From: Alg239-R122 sp041746135
GTDB taxonomy: Bacteria > Pseudomonadota > Alphaproteobacteria > Sphingomonadales > Sphingomonadaceae
Length of the DNA: 64,000 nucleotides
Assembly: GCA_041746135.1 (NCBI GenBank)
Contig: JBGTHQ010000002.1
Coordinates: 1-64,000, forward strand
Direction: 5' to 3'
The position numbers and the translations under genes were made by a program. This document shows positions 17,896 through 28,700 of the stretch, piece by piece. How positions within the stretch are numbered: the first letter of the stretch is position 1; each line of letters opens with the position of its first letter. The notes beneath the pieces are model-generated. The model made no database searches. It was not told where the DNA came from and worked only from the letters and a program-made list of their open reading frames with translations.

Positions 17896-18039
17896 ATGGT
17901 CTATTTAGTAGGTGCCCATCCATTTGGCCAGACATATGGTGCAACCCCATGAGAGTGCGCGGGATTTAACCATATTGTCCTGTAACAGCACACGCGATTG
18001 CGCGTGCGCTCATGTTTCCTTAATCAAGGCTAACGGGAT
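17896..18039. other. Divergent promoter region between mnmA and the sciP locus
   Basis: It contains a short GC-rich palindrome CACGCG-ATTG-CGCGTG near 17991-18006 and the sequence TTAATCAAGGCTAAC near 18021. The latter loosely resembles a CtrA box (TTAA-N7-TTAA) but does not match the second half. No gene. Confidence 0.4.
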
Positions 18040-18528
18040 ATGAACCGGGCTTTTACCAGCCCTTATCCTATGGTGCGTAAAAGCTCGGTCATGGATATGA
18101 ATTTCCCCCATGACAGGCTGGCGGCGCAAAGCCTGCACAGACGCAGCAGCCTGCCTGTAAATCTGGACGTTTTGCTGGCACAGCTGGCAACCCAGCAGAT
18201 GGCTGCGAGGCTCGGTCCTGCCCGGCGTGGGCGCGGCTCTGCAGCATCACCTATGCAGGCGCGCATGCACTATTTCGCCGGTCCGCGAATGACGCGGAAC
18301 GACCGGCCCGGGCGGGCCGGAATAGCAAGCCGCACATTCATCGGCGGCAGTTTTTCCCCAGCGGAAGCAGAAAAAATCGATGCTTTTGACAAGCCGATCC
18401 GCATCGCTGCGAACCTTGGTGAAAACACCATTAACCCAAACAATTCAGCAATTGTCAAAACGGGCAAACTACATCCGTTGCTGCGCACAGGCACTGACGC
18501 CGCGGCAGCACGCAGAGGACAGCCATGA
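18040..18528 (+). CDS. Possible leader gene of sciP (doubtful)
   Basis: A 162-codon frame whose TGA stop overlaps the sciP ATG as ATGA (18525-18528). The overlap suggests coupling, but the predicted protein is Arg/Ala-rich with no domain, no signal peptide and no clear ribosome site. It may equally be the untranslated leader of sciP. If not coding, this is a leader of about 490 bases that holds TTAACC-type sequences. Confidence 0.35.
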   Translation: MNRAFTSPYPMVRKSSVMDMNFPHDRLAAQSLHRRSSLPVNLDVLLAQLATQQMAARLGPARRGRGSAASPMQARMHYFAGPRMTRNDRPGRAGIASRTFIGGSFSPAEAEKIDAFDKPIRIAANLGENTINPNNSAIVKTGKLHPLLRTGTDAAAARRGQP

Positions 18529-18824
18529 TACAGAATCAGAAAATCAAGCCCGCGCACGTCATCGGCCCTCTCGGCGAGTCGCTTACGCTCGATTCGCTAC
18601 CGCCGCCCAGCACCAAACGCTGGGTCGTACGCCGCAAGGCGGAAGTCGTGGCTGCCGTCAATGGCGGATTGCTGACGATCGACGATGTGTGCGACCGCTA
18701 TGACCTTACGCTCGAGGAATTTGCGTCGTGGCAGCGCGCGGTCGATCGCAGCGGCATGCCCGGTCTGCGCGTCACCCGTATCCAGCAATATCGCGACCAG
18801 TACGAGCGTCAGCAGAAATACTGA
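18525..18824 (+). CDS. sciP: SciP-like CtrA inhibitory protein (DUF1153)
   Basis: A 99-residue helix-turn-helix protein matching DUF1153/SciP: VIGPLGESLTLDSLPPP, then KRWVVRRKAEVVAAVNGGLL, CDRYDLTLEEFASWQ and LRVTRIQQYR. In Caulobacter SciP binds CtrA and blocks its activation of cell-cycle genes. It has its own AGAGGA ribosome site. The name marks the family; the role in this organism is inferred. Confidence 0.85.
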   Translation: MIQNQKIKPAHVIGPLGESLTLDSLPPPSTKRWVVRRKAEVVAAVNGGLLTIDDVCDRYDLTLEEFASWQRAVDRSGMPGLRVTRIQQYRDQYERQQKY

Positions 18825-18985
18825 CCCGATTGTCGGCGCAAACAGCGCGAAATATGACGGCTGGGCCCCGGTTTTGACGAACCGTGGGTTTTTTGTGCTG
18901 TTGTCGATGCAACCAATTGTGTGTTAGTCCGTTAATGCTGCAGCCGGTGTAAGCCGGGACAGTATATTGTAACAGGAGGAAAATT

Positions 18986-19249
18986 ATGGGTTGGATTATT
19001 GCTATTATCGTAGGTGGTGTCGCAGGCTGGCTGGCCAGTCTTGTCATGAATCGTGACGCTTCAATGGGTATTATCTGGAATGTCGTAGTCGGTATTATCG
19101 GTTCCGTCATCGGCAATCTGATAGCGAACCAGTTCGGAATCGGCGGCAGCGTGCAGGAATTTTCGATTGTCGGCCTTATCATCGCGTTTGTCGGCGCAGT
19201 CGTCTTGCTCGCCATCGTCAACCTCATCCAGCGCGGACGGGTACGCTAG
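18986..19249 (+). CDS. GlsB/YeaQ/YmgE family membrane protein
   Basis: An 87-residue protein with three hydrophobic segments rich in glycine (GWIIAIIVGGVAGWLASLVM, IIWNVVVGIIGSVIGNLIA, FSIVGLIIAFVGAVVLLAIV). This is the transglycosylase-associated (PF04226) small stress-protein family. The start has a strong AGGAGG site. A strong terminator follows, so it is monocistronic. Confidence 0.9.
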   Translation: MGWIIAIIVGGVAGWLASLVMNRDASMGIIWNVVVGIIGSVIGNLIANQFGIGGSVQEFSIVGLIIAFVGAVVLLAIVNLIQRGRVR

Positions 19250-19315
19250 AACACGCCCGGTCTTATTGTTAGAATCTGATTATGTGAATCTAATCATTTG
19301 ACATCTTGCCATTTT

Positions 19316-19345
19316 AAGCCCCCGCCCGACCGGCGGGGGCTTTTT
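19316..19345 (+). terminator. Strong terminator after the GlsB-like gene
   Basis: AAGCCCCCGCC (19316-19326) and GGCGGGGGCTT (19332-19342) form an 11-bp perfect stem with a 5-base loop, followed by TTTTT. Confidence 0.92.
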
Positions 19346-19594
19346 CGTATTTGTCCGATGTATCGGCGCCTTAGCCGGTCCTTTGGCAAAAACTGCAAAC
19401 TGCAAAACTATTCGATAAACTGCGCTACCGGCACATTACGCAAATTGCCAAACGTGTGTTTTCGCTTTACAGCGGGCGCGCACAAGCAATTTTATGGACT
19501 TGCAGTCGGTGCACTATTTAAGTAACACAGCTGATAGACGGATTCTTTTCCAAGCTGTTCCGTCAGAATTATCAGATGCGAAGGCGATACAGGA

Positions 19595-20854
19595 ATGCAC
19601 GATACCACCGATTTGGACGACAGGACGGTCGATAAAGCCAATGCTGATGTCCGGGACGATACGGCCGATATATATTCCGGCGGTTCGAACCGCAAATGGT
19701 GGATTATCGCCATAATCCTCGTCGCCATTGCCGTTGTCGCCGCTGCATTGTTCATGAAAGGCAAGGCAGCAACTGCGGAAAGTGAAGCCGCGCTCGAAGA
19801 GGCCGAGGGACAGGAACCCGCGGTCACCGTCATCATCCCTGGCAGCGGCAATGTCGCGCGCGTGATTTCGGCCACCGGCACTCTCGCCGCCCGGCGCGAA
19901 ATGCCGGTCGGCGTCGCCGGCGAAGGTGGACAGGTCTCCCGTGTTCTGGTCGAACAGGGCAGCTGGGTGCGGGCGGGACAGGTTCTGGCGACGATCGACC
20001 AGTCGGTCCAGACGCAGCAATCACGCTCGGCCGGCGCGAGTATCGAAGTGGCAAGGGCCGATGCCCGGCTCGCCCAGTCCAATCTCGAGCGCGCACTGAA
20101 GCTGGTCGATCGCGGCTTCATCTCCACCGCCGATGTCGACCGTCTGACCGCCACGCGCGACGCCGCCAATGCCCGCGTCAATGTGGCGCAGGCCCAGCTG
20201 GGCGAATTGCGCGCGCGTTCGGGACGTCTTAATATTACCGCGCCTGCGGCCGGCCTGGTGCTCGAACGCAGTGTCGAGCCCGGTCAGGTCGTCAGTGCGG
20301 GCAGCGGAATATTGTTCCGCCTGGCCCGCGGCGGCGAAATGGAATTTCGTGCGGAACTGAGCGAAGCCGATCTGATGCGGCTGTCGACCGGCGTCAGCGC
20401 CACCGTGACTCCCGTCGGGTCGAGCGAGAGCTTTACCGGGCAGGTGTGGCAGATCGAGCCGATTATCGATCCGCTGACACGCCAGGGTGTGGCCCGGATC
20501 GCCCTGCCCTATAATTCGGCATTGCGTCCCGGCGGCTTTGCCAGCGCCCGTATCCAGAGCGGATCAAGCGTTTCGCCCTTGCTTCCCGAATCCGCGGTGC
20601 AGAGCGACAATAAGGGATCGTATGTCTATATCGTCGGCAAAAATGACAAGATCGAACGCCGCAATGTGGAAACCGGCGTTGTGACCGCGGACGGCATAGC
20701 CATCACCCGCGGCCTGAACGGCAGCGAACGCGTCGTGCTGTATGCCGCAGGATTTCTCAATCCGGGTGAAACCGTCAAGCCAAACCTGCTGAAGCCGGAC
20801 ACGCGCGAGCCGGCACGGGTACCGGCACCCAAAGCGGAAGATTTGAAAAAGTAA
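19595..20854 (+). CDS. RND efflux periplasmic adaptor (membrane fusion protein)
   Basis: A 419-residue protein. One transmembrane anchor near residues 33-52 (WWIIAIILVAIAVVAAALFM) is followed by the biotinyl-lipoyl half (GTLAARREMPVGVAGEGGQV), an alpha-helical hairpin (about 145-215) and beta-barrel domains (LSEADLMRLSTGVSATVTPV). It links the inner-membrane pump to an outer-membrane channel. It sits 46 bases before the permease in one operon. No outer-membrane component is in the cluster. Confidence 0.93.
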   Translation: MHDTTDLDDRTVDKANADVRDDTADIYSGGSNRKWWIIAIILVAIAVVAAALFMKGKAATAESEAALEEAEGQEPAVTVIIPGSGNVARVISATGTLAARREMPVGVAGEGGQVSRVLVEQGSWVRAGQVLATIDQSVQTQQSRSAGASIEVARADARLAQSNLERALKLVDRGFISTADVDRLTATRDAANARVNVAQAQLGELRARSGRLNITAPAAGLVLERSVEPGQVVSAGSGILFRLARGGEMEFRAELSEADLMRLSTGVSATVTPVGSSESFTGQVWQIEPIIDPLTRQGVARIALPYNSALRPGGFASARIQSGSSVSPLLPESAVQSDNKGSYVYIVGKNDKIERRNVETGVVTADGIAITRGLNGSERVVLYAAGFLNPGETVKPNLLKPDTREPARVPAPKAEDLKK

Positions 20855-20900
20855 ACGGCGTCGTTGCGGGGCCGGCCATGACAGGCAAGGAATATATGAT

Positions 20901-23900
20901 ATGAATTTCCAGAATATTTCGGCCTGGTCGATCCGCAATCCCGTTATTCCGCTGGTGCTGTTCACGGCGCTGCTGTTCGCCGGTATCCTGAGCTTCATGC
21001 GGATGGACGTCGTCAACAATCCCGATGTCGAGTTTCCCGCCGTCAATATTTCGATTTCACAGCCGGGCGCGGCCCCGACCGAAATCGAGAACCAGATTAC
21101 CCAGCGTGTCGAATCTGCCGTGCGCTCGATCAACGGCGTCAAGACCATCGAATCCACCGCCAGTGAAAGCAACAGCAACACCACGGTCGAATTCACGATT
21201 GGCACCGATGCCAACCAGGCCGTAAACGATGTCAAGAACGCGGTCGACCAGGTGCGCGGCAGCCTGCCCGACGGCATATTGGAACCGCGTATCAGCAAGA
21301 TCGATATTTCGGGCGGATTTCTGGGCATTTACGCGGTCGAGGCCAACGACATGACGATCGAACAGCTCAGCTGGTTCGTCGACGATACCGTGGCCAAGGA
21401 CTTGTTGTCGATATCGGGCATGGCCGAAGTCGACCGCTTTGGCGGTGTCGACCGCGAAATTTCGGTCAGTCTCGACCTTGCGCAGATGCAGGCGTATGGC
21501 GTCACCGCCAGCCAGATTAATGGCGCGCTGCGGCAAGTGAATGTCGATGCCGCAGGCGGCAGTGCGCAAGTGGGCGGCACGCGCCAGTCGGTGCGCGTAT
21601 TGGGCAACAACGAATCTGCCTTTGCGCTCGGCGAAACGCAGATTCGCCTGGGCACCGGACAAGTCATCAAACTGTCCGACGTGGCGCAGGTCGAGGACAG
21701 TTTTGGCGAACGCACGTCGATCAGCAAGGTGCAGGACAAGGAAGTCGTGAACTTTGCCATGTCGCGCGCGAAAGGCGCATCCGATGTTACCGTGTTTTAC
21801 GAGGCACAGGACAAGATTGCCGAGATCGAGGCGGCCAATCCCGGCGTCAAGTTCATACCGCTGTTCAACACCGTAAAATATACCGAAAGCCAGTATTCCA
21901 GTTCGATGGCCGCGATGATCGAAGGCGCCGTGCTGGCGGTTATCGTCGTGTTCTTTTTCCTGCGCGACTGGCGCGCGACGATCATTTCGGCGATCGCCAT
22001 TCCGCTGTCGGCCATTCCCACTTTCTGGTTCATGGATCTGCTCGGCTTCAACCTTAATTTCCTCTCGCTGCTCGCGCTCGGCCTCGTCGCCGGGGTGCTC
22101 GTCGATGACGCGATCGTGGAAATCGAGAATATTGTGCGGCATATGCGCATGGGTAAATCCGCCTATCAGGCGTCGATCGACGCCGCCGACGAAATCGGAC
22201 TGGCGGTGGTAGCCACATCCTTTTGTATCGTTGCGGTGTTCCTGCCGGTCGGGTTGATGCCCGGTATTTCGGGGCAGTTTTTCAAGAATTTCGGCATTAC
22301 CGTGGTGGTGTCGGTGCTGATGAGCCTTGCGGTCGCGCGAATGATCACGCCGATGCTGGCCGCCTATTTCCTGCGCGCCAAGGGTCATGCCACACATGGC
22401 GAGGGTCCGATGATGGACCGTTACATGAAAGTGCTCGGCTGGTCGCTGCACCGCGGCAAGATGGAAAAAATACGCGGCGAACTGCCCGGCATCCGCAACC
22501 GGTTCCTGTATATTCTCTCGCTGATCGTCGTCCTGTTGCTGTTGATCGCCATACCCGGCGCGGCCGTATTTATGGGGTATAATATGATCGCGGGCCTGGC
22601 CATTCCCGAAACCGCAGGCGCGGCGATCTCGAGCAATGCCGATTCGCTGGGACGCTTCCTGTTCGAAAAGACGCTGGCAATCCTGCAACTGGGCTTGGCG
22701 CTGTTGATCGGCATGCTGACGCTCTATCTCCTGCTCAAATTCTTGGGGTTGCTCTCGCGCATGTTCGGTCACAGAATCGCGCAATCGTGGCAATATCTTG
22801 CCGCCCGGTTCCAGGACCACCGCGTCTGGATGCTCGGGATCGGCTTTTTCTCGCTGCTGTTGACGGCCTTGCTGTTCGTGAACACGCCGGCGCAGTTCCA
22901 GCCCACTATCAACGACGATAATAGCCGCGTGCAGATCGACATGGTTCCCGGTACCACGCTGGAACAAACCGAAAAGGTGGCCGACGATGTCGCGGCGATC
23001 CTGTACCAGCAACCCGAGGTCGAGCGCGCACTGGAACGGGTGCGCGAAGGTAATGCTTCGATCTATATCACCCTGACCGAGGACCGCGAGAAAACCTCGA
23101 TCGAATTCGAACGCGACCTTGCCCCCCAACTCACCGCCATTCCCGATGCCCGCGTGCGTTTTCAGTCGCAATCGGGCGGCGGCGGCACGGGCCGCGACAT
23201 TTCGGTCATGCTGGCCGGGTCGAACCCCGAATTGCTCGAACAGACGGCAACGACTCTGGTCGAGCAGATGAAAGGGTTGCAATCGGTCACCGCACCGCGC
23301 GTCGATGCCGATATGCGCCGCCCCGAAATTATCATCCGTCCGCGCCAGGACCTGGCGGCGGAACTGGGCGTGACAACTTCGGCGATCAGCCAGACGATCC
23401 GGATCGCGACTTTGGGCGAAATCGAGCAGAATGCAGCCAAATTCTCGTTGTCCGATCGGCAGATTCCGATCGTGGTGAAATTGCCACAGGATACGCGCGA
23501 GAGTCTGGGCACGATCGAAAGCCTGCCTGTGCCCACCATATCGGGCGGCACGGTGCCGCTGTCGCGCGTTGCCGATATCTCGTTCGGATCGGGACCGACC
23601 ACGATCCAGCGCTATAACCAGAGCCGCCGTGTATTCGTCGGGGCCGACCTTGCACCCGATGTGGTCAAGGGCACCGCCAACGAACAGATTTACGCGCTGC
23701 CGATCATGAAAAGCCTGCCCTCGGGCGTGACCAACGCCCCGGTCGGCGAGGACGAATGGCAGGCCGAGCTGGCCAACAGCTTCGTCATCGCGTTGCTATC
23801 GGGCGTACTGCTGGTTTTTGCCGTGCTGGTCCTTCTCTACAAGCGCGTCATGTCCCCGCTCGTCAATATGGGCTCGCTCGCGCTGGCGCCGCTGGGCGGG

Positions 23901-24413
23901 ATATTCCTGGTATGGCTGGTCGGACAGCCGGTCTCCATGCCGGTCCTGATCGGCGTCCTGATGCTGTTGGGTATTGTCAGCAAAAACTCGATTCTGCTGA
24001 TCGATTTCGCGATCGAGGAAATGGATCAGGGCAAAAGGAAATTCGAAGCGATTATGGAAGCCGGACATAAACGCGCACAGCCGATTGTCATGACGACCGT
24101 GGCGATGACCGCCGGCATGGTGCCGACCGCGCTGTCGCTGGCAGGCGATGGCGCGTGGCGTGCGCCGATGGGAACAGTGGTGATCGGGGGGCTGATCGTC
24201 TCGACTCTGCTGACGCTGCTGATCGTGCCGGCCGGTTTCAGCCTGGCCGACGGGTTCGAGAAACGGTCCGGACCCTGGCTTCGCCGCAAGCTGCTGACCT
24301 ACCGTCCCGGCGACAATAGCGACGACCAGGCGCAGCAAGCGGGTCAAGTGCCCGTTGCCGCGCGCACCACCGCGCCCTATCGCGACGATTCGGGTGTCCA
24401 GCCTGCCGAGTGA
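20901..24413 (+). CDS. RND efflux permease, unusually long
   Basis: A 1170-residue AcrB-like pump (usual length about 1020-1060). It starts with NFQNISAWSIRNPVIPLVLF; residues 341-490 cover TM2-6, with LALGLVAGVLVDDAIVEIEN. The second half includes VLMLLGIVSKNSILLIDFAI. Between residues about 495 and 650 lies an insertion with two extra hydrophobic stretches (NRFLYILSLIVVLLLLIAIP and ILQLGLALLIGMLTLYLLLK) before the expected TM7. An AAGGA site precedes the start. The substrate is not evident. Confidence 0.93.
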   Translation: MNFQNISAWSIRNPVIPLVLFTALLFAGILSFMRMDVVNNPDVEFPAVNISISQPGAAPTEIENQITQRVESAVRSINGVKTIESTASESNSNTTVEFTIGTDANQAVNDVKNAVDQVRGSLPDGILEPRISKIDISGGFLGIYAVEANDMTIEQLSWFVDDTVAKDLLSISGMAEVDRFGGVDREISVSLDLAQMQAYGVTASQINGALRQVNVDAAGGSAQVGGTRQSVRVLGNNESAFALGETQIRLGTGQVIKLSDVAQVEDSFGERTSISKVQDKEVVNFAMSRAKGASDVTVFYEAQDKIAEIEAANPGVKFIPLFNTVKYTESQYSSSMAAMIEGAVLAVIVVFFFLRDWRATIISAIAIPLSAIPTFWFMDLLGFNLNFLSLLALGLVAGVLVDDAIVEIENIVRHMRMGKSAYQASIDAADEIGLAVVATSFCIVAVFLPVGLMPGISGQFFKNFGITVVVSVLMSLAVARMITPMLAAYFLRAKGHATHGEGPMMDRYMKVLGWSLHRGKMEKIRGELPGIRNRFLYILSLIVVLLLLIAIPGAAVFMGYNMIAGLAIPETAGAAISSNADSLGRFLFEKTLAILQLGLALLIGMLTLYLLLKFLGLLSRMFGHRIAQSWQYLAARFQDHRVWMLGIGFFSLLLTALLFVNTPAQFQPTINDDNSRVQIDMVPGTTLEQTEKVADDVAAILYQQPEVERALERVREGNASIYITLTEDREKTSIEFERDLAPQLTAIPDARVRFQSQSGGGGTGRDISVMLAGSNPELLEQTATTLVEQMKGLQSVTAPRVDADMRRPEIIIRPRQDLAAELGVTTSAISQTIRIATLGEIEQNAAKFSLSDRQIPIVVKLPQDTRESLGTIESLPVPTISGGTVPLSRVADISFGSGPTTIQRYNQSRRVFVGADLAPDVVKGTANEQIYALPIMKSLPSGVTNAPVGEDEWQAELANSFVIALLSGVLLVFAVLVLLYKRVMSPLVNMGSLALAPLGGIFLVWLVGQPVSMPVLIGVLMLLGIVSKNSILLIDFAIEEMDQGKRKFEAIMEAGHKRAQPIVMTTVAMTAGMVPTALSLAGDGAWRAPMGTVVIGGLIVSTLLTLLIVPAGFSLADGFEKRSGPWLRRKLLTYRPGDNSDDQAQQAGQVPVAARTTAPYRDDSGVQPAE

Positions 24414-24423
24414 TCGCGCCCAT

Positions 24424-25713
24424 ATGCGCCGCAAAGCAAACTGGGGAATTGCGGCGAACCTGTTCCAGCCGATACCCGTGACGCCCGACAAGGCGCGCCG
24501 CATGCGCACCGTTGCCACCGGCCTGCTGGTACTGATGGCGTGTGTATTCATCGTCGCCAATGCGGTGCAGGGTCCACATCCCGTCTGGGGCTTCGTCATC
24601 GCCTTTGCCGAGGCGGCAATGGTCGGCGGGCTGGCCGACTGGTTCGCGGTCACCGCTTTGTTCCGGCATCCGATGGGCATCCCCATTCCGCACACCGCGA
24701 TCATCCCCACCAACAAGGACCGGATCGCCGATACAATGGCGGGTTTCTTGCGCGAGAATTTCCTGATCCCGATCGTCATCGCACGGCGCGTGCAGCACAT
24801 GAACGTCGCGGGTGCGGCGGGACAGTTCCTGACGCGGCCCACCGGCGGCGAAGGCCGCTTGCGGCTCGGCGTGTCCAATCTGGTCGCCGATATACTCGAA
24901 TCGCTCGACCAGGAACAACTGGGCGGCATGGCCAAGGATGCTCTGAAACACCAGCTGGAAAAACTCGATATCGCGCCTCTGCTGGGCCAGATACTGGGCG
25001 CCGCGATTGCCGATGGACGGCATCTGCCGCTGATGGATTCGATCATCAAATGGACCCACAAGACGCTCGAAGCCAACGAACAGCTGATCCGCGACATGGT
25101 GCATGACAAGGCCAATGCGGTCATGCGCTTTACCGGTCTCGACGAGCGGCTCGCCAATGCGATCGTCGGCGGGCTGCACAAACTGCTCGCCGACATGGCG
25201 GACGATGTCGACCATCCGCTGCGGCACAAGGTCGAAGAGGGACTGGAAAGCCTGGCACACGATCTGGTGCACGACCGCAAAACGCAGGACCGCGTGAGGA
25301 ATATCAAGGCGGAAATGCTGGGCAATCCGGCGATGGCCCGCTGGCTCAATGGCCTGTGGGAACGCGCACGGACGTCGTTGTTGAAAGCGGCGCGCAACCC
25401 CGATGGCGCTTTTTCGGGTACATTCGGCACCAATATCCGCCAACTGGGCGAGAATCTGCAAAATGACGCCCGGATGCAGATTCTCATCAACCGCTTTGCC
25501 CGCCGCACTCTCGTCGGCGTCGCCTCGCGCTATGGCGACCAGATCGTCCAGCTGGTCAGCGAAACCGTGCGCCGCTGGGATGCCAAGACGATCACTGACC
25601 GCGTCGAAAGCGCGGTCGGCCGCGACCTGCAGTTTATCCGCATCAACGGCACGCTGGTGGGCGGGCTGGTCGGGCTGGTCATCCATAGCATATTGGTCGC
25701 GGTCCAACACTAA
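24424..25713 (+). CDS. DUF445 family membrane protein
   Basis: A 429-residue protein of the DUF445 (YjiN-like) family: N-terminal membrane segments around 25-75 (TGLLVLMACVFIVANAV and FAEAAMVGGLADWFAVTALF), then FRHPMGIPIPHTAIIP, a long helical region and a final hydrophobic GTLVGGLVGLVIHSILVAV. The function of the family is not established. It starts 10 bases after the permease stop, so it is probably the third gene of the efflux operon. The ATG at 24424 is preferred over one at 24355 that would overlap the permease. Confidence 0.88.
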   Translation: MRRKANWGIAANLFQPIPVTPDKARRMRTVATGLLVLMACVFIVANAVQGPHPVWGFVIAFAEAAMVGGLADWFAVTALFRHPMGIPIPHTAIIPTNKDRIADTMAGFLRENFLIPIVIARRVQHMNVAGAAGQFLTRPTGGEGRLRLGVSNLVADILESLDQEQLGGMAKDALKHQLEKLDIAPLLGQILGAAIADGRHLPLMDSIIKWTHKTLEANEQLIRDMVHDKANAVMRFTGLDERLANAIVGGLHKLLADMADDVDHPLRHKVEEGLESLAHDLVHDRKTQDRVRNIKAEMLGNPAMARWLNGLWERARTSLLKAARNPDGAFSGTFGTNIRQLGENLQNDARMQILINRFARRTLVGVASRYGDQIVQLVSETVRRWDAKTITDRVESAVGRDLQFIRINGTLVGGLVGLVIHSILVAVQH

Positions 25714-25749
25714 CGCCCCCGTTCTGAAGGGCGCAAGCGGACAGATTAT

Positions 25750-28700
25750 TCAGCGGCCCAGCAAAATCCGCGCCTGACCCGCAATTTGTGCCAGCATCGG
25801 TACGCTGGGCGCGATCGCCTGTTGCGCGCGGCTCACCAGTTTGCGGAACTGCTTGATCCGCGACATATTGTCTTCCGACCATTTTTCGACAAACGCGACC
25901 GGATCCGGCGTGTTCGCACGCGCCAGAAATTCCAGCCGCATCTGCTGGAAATCGCGGGCCAGCCCCGCGACCAGCAAGCGCTCCCATGGGTCGCTCGGCG
26001 ACATGCGCGCCGCAGTCATCTGCGTCCAGTCGAGCCCCAGCACCGCACCCAGATCGGAAAATGCCGTAGTCAGGATTTCCGGTTTCACGCCGCTGTTGAC
26101 TGACAGCCGGGCCAGCCCGACCGCGCCGTCCATCTTGACGAGATGCGCGATCATTTCGGCCTGTTCCTTCGGCGCGTCCAGAGCGGTCAGTTTCTTGACG
26201 ATGCGGGCAGATTCAAGCCGCGCTTCGGCGGCGATCAGCGAATCCGACTTTTTGGACAATTGCCGTACACCCTCGACAAGCTCGGCCACGATCGCGCCCG
26301 GCCGGGTCGTTTCAGTTGTGGCGCGCAAAAGATCGGCCATTTGCGAGCGGAGCACGGCCGCCGCATTTTCAAACAGGATCAGCCGCGTCGCTTCCGGCAT
26401 AACGCCGGTATCGATCGCATGCCACACTTCGTACATTTCGAACAGCCGCTCCGCTGCGACGAACGCCGCCGCGACATGACCGAGCGACGCGCCTTCCTCT
26501 TCGGCCAGTTCGAACGGATGGATGAGACCCATGCGGTTGATGATACGGTTGGCTACCTTGGTGGCGATGATTTCGCCGCGCAGCTGATGTTCGAGGATCT
26601 GCTGTTGCTGTGTCTGGCGCATTTGCGGCGGAAATGCGGCCATCACTTCGCTGTCCATAGTCGGGTCAGAGACGATCGCGCTGTTTTCGATGGCATGCTG
26701 CAGCGACAGCTTGGCCGTCGACAGCAGCACCGCAAGCTCGGGCCGGGTCAGGCCGCGATCGTCCTGTGCGCGCCGATGCAATTCCTCGTTGCCCGCCAGC
26801 CCCTCGGCCGTACGGTCAAGACGCCCGCTATCCTCGAATGTTTCGATCAGACGGATCAGCGATGGCACCGCCTCCACCCCGCCCTGTTCGGCGATCGACA
26901 GCGCCAGCGCCTGAAGCCGGTTGTTTTCCAGCACGATTTCGCCGACATCTTCGGTCATTTTCGCCAGCAATTTGACCCGGGCATCCTCTTTCAATGTTCC
27001 GGCACGCTTGGCTTCGTTCAGGGCAATCTTGATATTCACTTCGTTATCCGAACAGTCCACACCGGCACTGTTGTCGATAAAGTCGGTATTGATGCGCCCG
27101 CCCGCCAGCGAAAATTCGATCCGGCCGGCCTGCGTCACGCCCAGATTGGCCCCTTCGCCGACGACTTTGCAATTGAGCTGCTTGCCGTTGATGCGCAGCG
27201 CATCGTTGGCGGGATCGCCGACATTGATGTTATTTTCGGTTGCCGCCTTGATATAGGTGCCGATACCGCCGAACCACATCAGGTCGACCTCAGCCTGCAG
27301 GATCGCCTGAATAAGCGCGCCGGGCTCCATCACCTTGTGATCGACATCCAGCAATGTGCGCATTTGCGCCGTCAGCTTGATGCTTTTGAGATCGCGCGGA
27401 AATACCCCGCCCCCCTTGGAGATCAGCTTTTTGTCATAATCGTCCCAGCTCGAACGCGGCATATCGAACAGACGCTTGCGCTCCGTCCAGGATGTGGCCG
27501 GATCGGGATCGGGGTCGATGAAAATATGACGGTGGTCGAACGCCGCGACCAGTTTGATCGCCTTGGACAGCAGCATCCCGTTGCCAAACACGTCACCCGA
27601 CATATCGCCGCATCCTGCGACCGTGATGCTTTGCGTCTGAACATCGAGTTCCATTTCGGCAAAATGCCGCTGTACGGATATCCAAGCCCCTTTGGCGGTA
27701 ATGCCCATGGCTTTATGGTCGTATCCCACGCTGCCGCCGCTTGCGAACGCATCGCCCAGCCAGAAGCCGCGTTCGATCGCGATGGCGTTGGCGACATCGG
27801 AAAAGCTCGCCGTGCCTTTGTCTGCCGCGACGACGAAATACGGATCTTCGCCATCGTGGATGACCACCTGAACGGGATGTTTCACAACGCCGTCGACGAT
27901 ATTGTCGGTGATACTGAGCAGTGTACGAATGAACAATTGATAGGCGGCCTGGCCCTGTGCCAGCCAGCCGTCTCTGTCAGCCACAGGGCTGGGCAGGTTT
28001 TTCGGGAAAAATCCGCCTTTGGCACCGGTCGGCACGATCACCGCGTTTTTCACGCGCTGCGCTTTCATCAGGCCGAGTATCTCGGTGCGGAAATCGTCCC
28101 GCCGGTCGGACCAGCGCAACCCGCCGCGCGCGACGGGACCGGCGCGCAGGTGGATGCCTTCGACCGAAGGAGAATAGACGAACACCTCGCGCCACGGCAA
28201 CGGCGCGGGCAGGCCAGGCACCTTGGCGCTGTCGATCTTGAATGCCAGCGCTTCGCGGGCAGCGGGCGCAAAGGCATTGGTGCGCAATATCGCCTGGACC
28301 AGCGAGCGGAACAGGCGCAGCAAGCGGTCGTCGTCAATCGCACTCACCCGAGTCAGCGCGCGCTTGATGACGCCCAGCGCATCGTCGGCCGCTTGTGTGC
28401 GCGCCTCCATATCATCCCCCCCGGCAAAACCGGGGTCATGTTTCGCGCGAAACAGGTCGATCAGCGCATGGGTGATCAGCGGCGCATCGCGCAGCGCGTC
28501 CACCACCGTATTCATGCCATAGGCAAGCCCTGTCTGGCGCAGGTAACGAAACCATGCCCGCAGCCAGACGGTCGCGCGCTGGTCGAGCGCCGCCGCCGGG
28601 ATCAACTGGTTGAACGCATCGTCCTCTGCCTGCCCGCGCAATACCTGCGTAATGGCGGACTCGATCACACCGGACCGCTCGATCAGCGCGCCGGCCTTTT

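Noticed and set aside
17985..18035. CtrA-binding box upstream of the sciP locus
   Set aside because: TTAATCAAGGCTAAC matches only one half of TTAA-N7-TTAA; too weak to list as a site.
21057..23282. A 741-codon minus-strand frame opposite the RND permease
   Set aside because: It is a composition shadow of a high-GC gene: His/Arg/Gln-rich, no domain, no ribosome site.
24238..25710. Minus-strand frame of 490 codons opposite the DUF445 gene
   Set aside because: Antisense shadow, rich in Gln/Asp/His, with no start signal.
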